Below are positions 61,834 to 64,000 of a stretch of DNA of 64,000 nucleotides, piece by piece. Under the pieces are notes generated by a model. It was not told the origin of the DNA, made no database searches, and was given only the letters and a program-made list of their open reading frames with translations. Within the stretch, counting starts at the first letter, position 1. Each line of letters opens with the position of its first letter. Location: NCBI GenBank assembly GCA_018241665.1, contig JAFEDK010000006.1:20123-84122 (forward strand), read 5' to 3'. Source of the DNA: Pseudomonadota bacterium (GTDB taxonomy: Bacteria > Pseudomonadota > Gammaproteobacteria > Burkholderiales > Rhodocyclaceae). The position numbers and the translations under genes were made by a program.

Positions 61834-63750
61834 TCAGGCGGCGTTGGTGGCCGCGGTGGTCCCGTCGCGGCCACCCTGCTTGGCGCGGTACATGGCCGTG
61901 TCGGCGCTGCGGGTGAGGGTTTCCAGATCCTGGCCGTGGTCGGGATAAAGGGCGATGCCGATGCTCACCGAGACGGAGCAGCTCTGCCCGTCCAGCGAGA
62001 AGGGCGCGCCGATCGCCTGGCGGATCTTGTCGGCGACGTGCAGGGCTTCGTCCACGTTGTGCACATCGTGGAGCAGGGCCAGGAATTCGTCGCCGCCCTG
62101 GCGGGCGAGCAGGTCGCTGGCCCGCAGGCAGCGGCGCATGCGGCGCGCCGTTTCGCGCAGCAGCGCATCGCCGGCAGCGTGGCCGAGGCTGTCATTGACC
62201 TCCTTGAAGTGGTCCAGGTCGAGGAACAGCAGCGCGAAGCGCGTCTGGTGGCGCTGGGCGATCCGCAGGCTGTTGTTCATCTGCTCCAGGAACATCGCGC
62301 GGTTGGTCAGGCCGGTCAGCGGGTCGTGGGTGGCGAGATAGCGGATCCGCTCTTCCGATGCCTTGCGCTCCGAGATGTCGGTGAGGGTCAGGATCGAGCC
62401 CAGCAGTACGCCGCCGTCGTCGAAGTGGGGCGCATGGGTGATGATGAGGGTGATCAGCCGTCCGTCGGCATTGCGCAGCTGCTCTTCCCAGCTGGCCGCC
62501 TCGCCGCGGCGCAGGCGTTCGATCAGGAAGTCGCGGTGGGCGGCGTCTTCGGCCGGCCACAGGCTGTCGAAGCGGCGGCCGAGCAGTTCTGTCTCCGGGA
62601 AGCCGAGGAGCTTTAGCAGGCGCGGGTTGAGATAGGTGAAGCAGAGCTGGGCGTCGAGGGCGGCGATGCCGTCCTCGGAAAGATTGACCAGGGTGGCGTA
62701 GCGCGCCTCGCTGCGGCGCAGGGAGGCGCTGATGCGGGTCAGTTCGACAGCCCGCTGGCGGGCGGCGCAGAAGAACGTGGTCAGCAGCACGAACAGGCCG
62801 GCGATCAGCACGATGGCCGCCTGCTCGAGACGCCATTCGGGAGGCGTGGCGGCCAGTTCCGGTGTGCTGTCGAAGACCAGTGTCCACACCCGGCTGTCCA
62901 TTTCCAGCGTGCTGCGGCTACCCAGCTTGCCCTGTTCCGGCAGGCTGGGGTGGCTGTCGAAGAGCAGCGTCGCGGGGCTTGGGTCGTGCCCGTCGTAGAT
63001 CCGCAGATGCACGCGGGGGGCGGCATCCCCGAGGGTGCCGGTGATCAGGTCGTTCATGCGGAAGGGGCTGTACACCCAGCCGAGGAAGGCTGCCTCGCGC
63101 TGCGCCGGGGTGACCAGGGGCGCGTCCCGCCGGAAGACCGGCAGGTAGAGCAGGACCCCGGCCTGGGTATCGGTCGCGGTCTCCTGTACCAGCCTGACCT
63201 TGCCACTGAGGCTGGGCGTACCCAGCTCGCGGGCGCGGGCCATTGCAGCGTGGCGCACGGGCTCCGAGTACATGTCGAAACCGAGGGCCCGCTGGTTGCG
63301 CCAGTCGAAAGGTTCCAGGTAGAGGACCGCGGTGTATTCGGCGCGCTTGCCGGGGGGGCTCAGCTGGTAGCCCGCAAAGCCCTGGGCATGCATCGCCCGT
63401 TCGTGCCGGCCCACCTCGGTGGCCGGCACCGGTACCGCGAACCCGACACCCTGGATGCCGGGATAGTCCTCCGGCAGGCGCAGGGCTTCCACGTACTGCC
63501 GCCATTCTTCGCGCGTCACCTCGCGGGAGGCCGCGAACAGGGCCCGGGCGCCGCGCAGTACCTGCCGGTAGGCCTTGACGCGCTCGTCGATCTTCAGCGC
63601 GATCTCGCTGCTTTCCGCGTCGAAGGCCCGCTGCTGGGTTTCCTGGTGGGCGGCCTCGATGCGTTGCCATGCGATGCCCCCTGCGACCGTCCCCAGGATC
63701 AGGGCAGTCAGGCTCGGAATGACTATCGCAGGCCGCAGGTAGCGCAGCAT
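61834..63750 (-). CDS. CHASE-PAS-GGDEF diguanylate cyclase
   Basis: 638-residue membrane sensor that should make cyclic di-GMP. Order: first span at about 10-29, periplasmic CHASE domain (about 45-250; YPGIQGVGFAVPV, RALGFDMYSEPVRHAAMARA), second span at about 311-330, PAS domain (about 345-460), then the GGDEF domain. The active site GGDEF is intact at 552-556 and an inhibitory RxxD (RASD) lies at 543-546, five residues upstream, so feedback inhibition by product is expected. There is no EAL domain. AGAGGA precedes the ATG. It could feed the pilus or adhesin programme, but no direct link is visible. Confidence 0.93.
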   Translation of the reverse strand: MLRYLRPAIVIPSLTALILGTVAGGIAWQRIEAAHQETQQRAFDAESSEIALKIDERVKAYRQVLRGARALFAASREVTREEWRQYVEALRLPEDYPGIQGVGFAVPVPATEVGRHERAMHAQGFAGYQLSPPGKRAEYTAVLYLEPFDWRNQRALGFDMYSEPVRHAAMARARELGTPSLSGKVRLVQETATDTQAGVLLYLPVFRRDAPLVTPAQREAAFLGWVYSPFRMNDLITGTLGDAAPRVHLRIYDGHDPSPATLLFDSHPSLPEQGKLGSRSTLEMDSRVWTLVFDSTPELAATPPEWRLEQAAIVLIAGLFVLLTTFFCAARQRAVELTRISASLRRSEARYATLVNLSEDGIAALDAQLCFTYLNPRLLKLLGFPETELLGRRFDSLWPAEDAAHRDFLIERLRRGEAASWEEQLRNADGRLITLIITHAPHFDDGGVLLGSILTLTDISERKASEERIRYLATHDPLTGLTNRAMFLEQMNNSLRIAQRHQTRFALLFLDLDHFKEVNDSLGHAAGDALLRETARRMRRCLRASDLLARQGGDEFLALLHDVHNVDEALHVADKIRQAIGAPFSLDGQSCSVSVSIGIALYPDHGQDLETLTRSADTAMYRAKQGGRDGTTAATNAA

Positions 63751-63981
63751 CCTGTCCTCTTCAAAGACCGTGAAACCCTTCCATCATGCCGTAATTCCTC
63801 GACCCCGACGGCATTCTCCGCGCAGAATCGCAGCCCCCGCCCGGTCGTCGCGAGCGCAGCTTTTCGATGGGTGAGATAATGCTCCGGCTTGTCGAACGGA
63901 TGTCACCAGGCTTTGGCGACGGGTGTTGCGGCGGGCCAGGTTTGTCATAATTCACGCTGAATAGTTTAACCAAGGACTTCC

Positions 63982-64000
63982 ATGATTCTCGTAACCGGCG
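63982..64000 (+). CDS. Start of an NAD(P)-dependent epimerase/reductase-like gene (partial)
   Basis: Only the first six codons are present (MILVTG), the usual opening of a Rossmann-fold sugar-nucleotide epimerase such as GalE, RfaD or RmlD. AAGGA lies 6 bases upstream of the ATG. Upstream sequence TTGTCATAAT (63942) may contain promoter elements. The family cannot be decided from so few residues. Confidence 0.5.

Noticed and set aside
63761-63973. 70-codon minus-strand frame upstream of the GGDEF gene
   Set aside because: No ribosome site or recognisable family; overlaps the promoter region of the divergent gene.

Overview
The window is a high-GC chromosomal segment of a Gram-negative bacterium, most likely a betaproteobacterium of the Rhodocyclales type (Azospira/Dechlorosoma-like). 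This is inferred from gene order (hemC-hemD-hemX-hemY, dusB-fis-purH-purD, rubredoxin-pilGHIJ-chpA, lptD-surA-pdxA-rsmA, purC-fba-pyk) and from protein sequences. Species cannot be fixed from sequence reading alone. Nearly all of it is conserved core genome. There is no phage, integrase, insertion sequence, CRISPR array, tRNA or rRNA that I can recognise.

Layout. 1-3729: end of hemC, then hemD, hemX and hemY (tetrapyrrole pathway). 4083-4646: the peroxiredoxin ahpC, facing hemF. 4925-10152 (minus): dusB-fis-purH-purD with hemF behind it. 10231-14700 (minus): mtgA, aroE, a TonB-like protein and an RNase II-family exonuclease. 14778-24551 (minus): rubredoxin, then the twitching-motility chemosensory system pilG-pilH-pilI-pilJ-chpA, without recognisable methyltransferase or methylesterase genes. 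24643-27410 (plus): thiD, thiE, hemL. 27504-33301 (minus): mgtE, then ubiH, pepP, murU and amgK (ubiquinone hydroxylation, peptidase, cell-wall sugar recycling). 33383-39960 (plus): lptD, surA, pdxA, a patatin-like lipoprotein and rsmA. 40069-42949 (minus): a small DUF2892 membrane protein, a Crp/Fnr-type regulator, exonuclease III, a NifX/NifB-C-like protein and an outer-membrane barrel. 42978-51959 (minus): one 2,993-residue DUF4347/VCBS/Calx-beta giant surface protein, the most accessory-looking gene here. 52340-54882 (minus): a DUF4124/glutaredoxin-like protein and oligopeptidase A. 54986-64000: an HDOD protein, purC, a DUF3422 protein, a small tail-anchored protein, fba, pyk, a CHASE-PAS-GGDEF diguanylate cyclase, and the first codons of a nucleotide-sugar epimerase/reductase-like gene.

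Themes. Tetrapyrrole synthesis is served from three places (hemCDXY, hemF, hemL) and purine synthesis from two (purHD, purC). Surface and envelope functions dominate the middle: type IV pilus control, LPS assembly, peptidoglycan recycling and the giant adhesin.

Most unusual signals. (1) A dispersed REP-like family occurs at seven intergenic sites. Five are inverted pairs of an 18-nt hairpin arm separated by exactly 23 nt of non-conserved sequence, several with a GTAG foot. (2) An 18-nt dyad lies between a Crp/Fnr-type regulator and a DUF2892 gene, placed as an activator site. (3) Terminator-like hairpins sit directly in front of hemF and pdxA, leaving no room for a promoter; the pdxA leader also has a possible competing pairing. 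(4) The giant gene carries an exact 330-bp tandem period.
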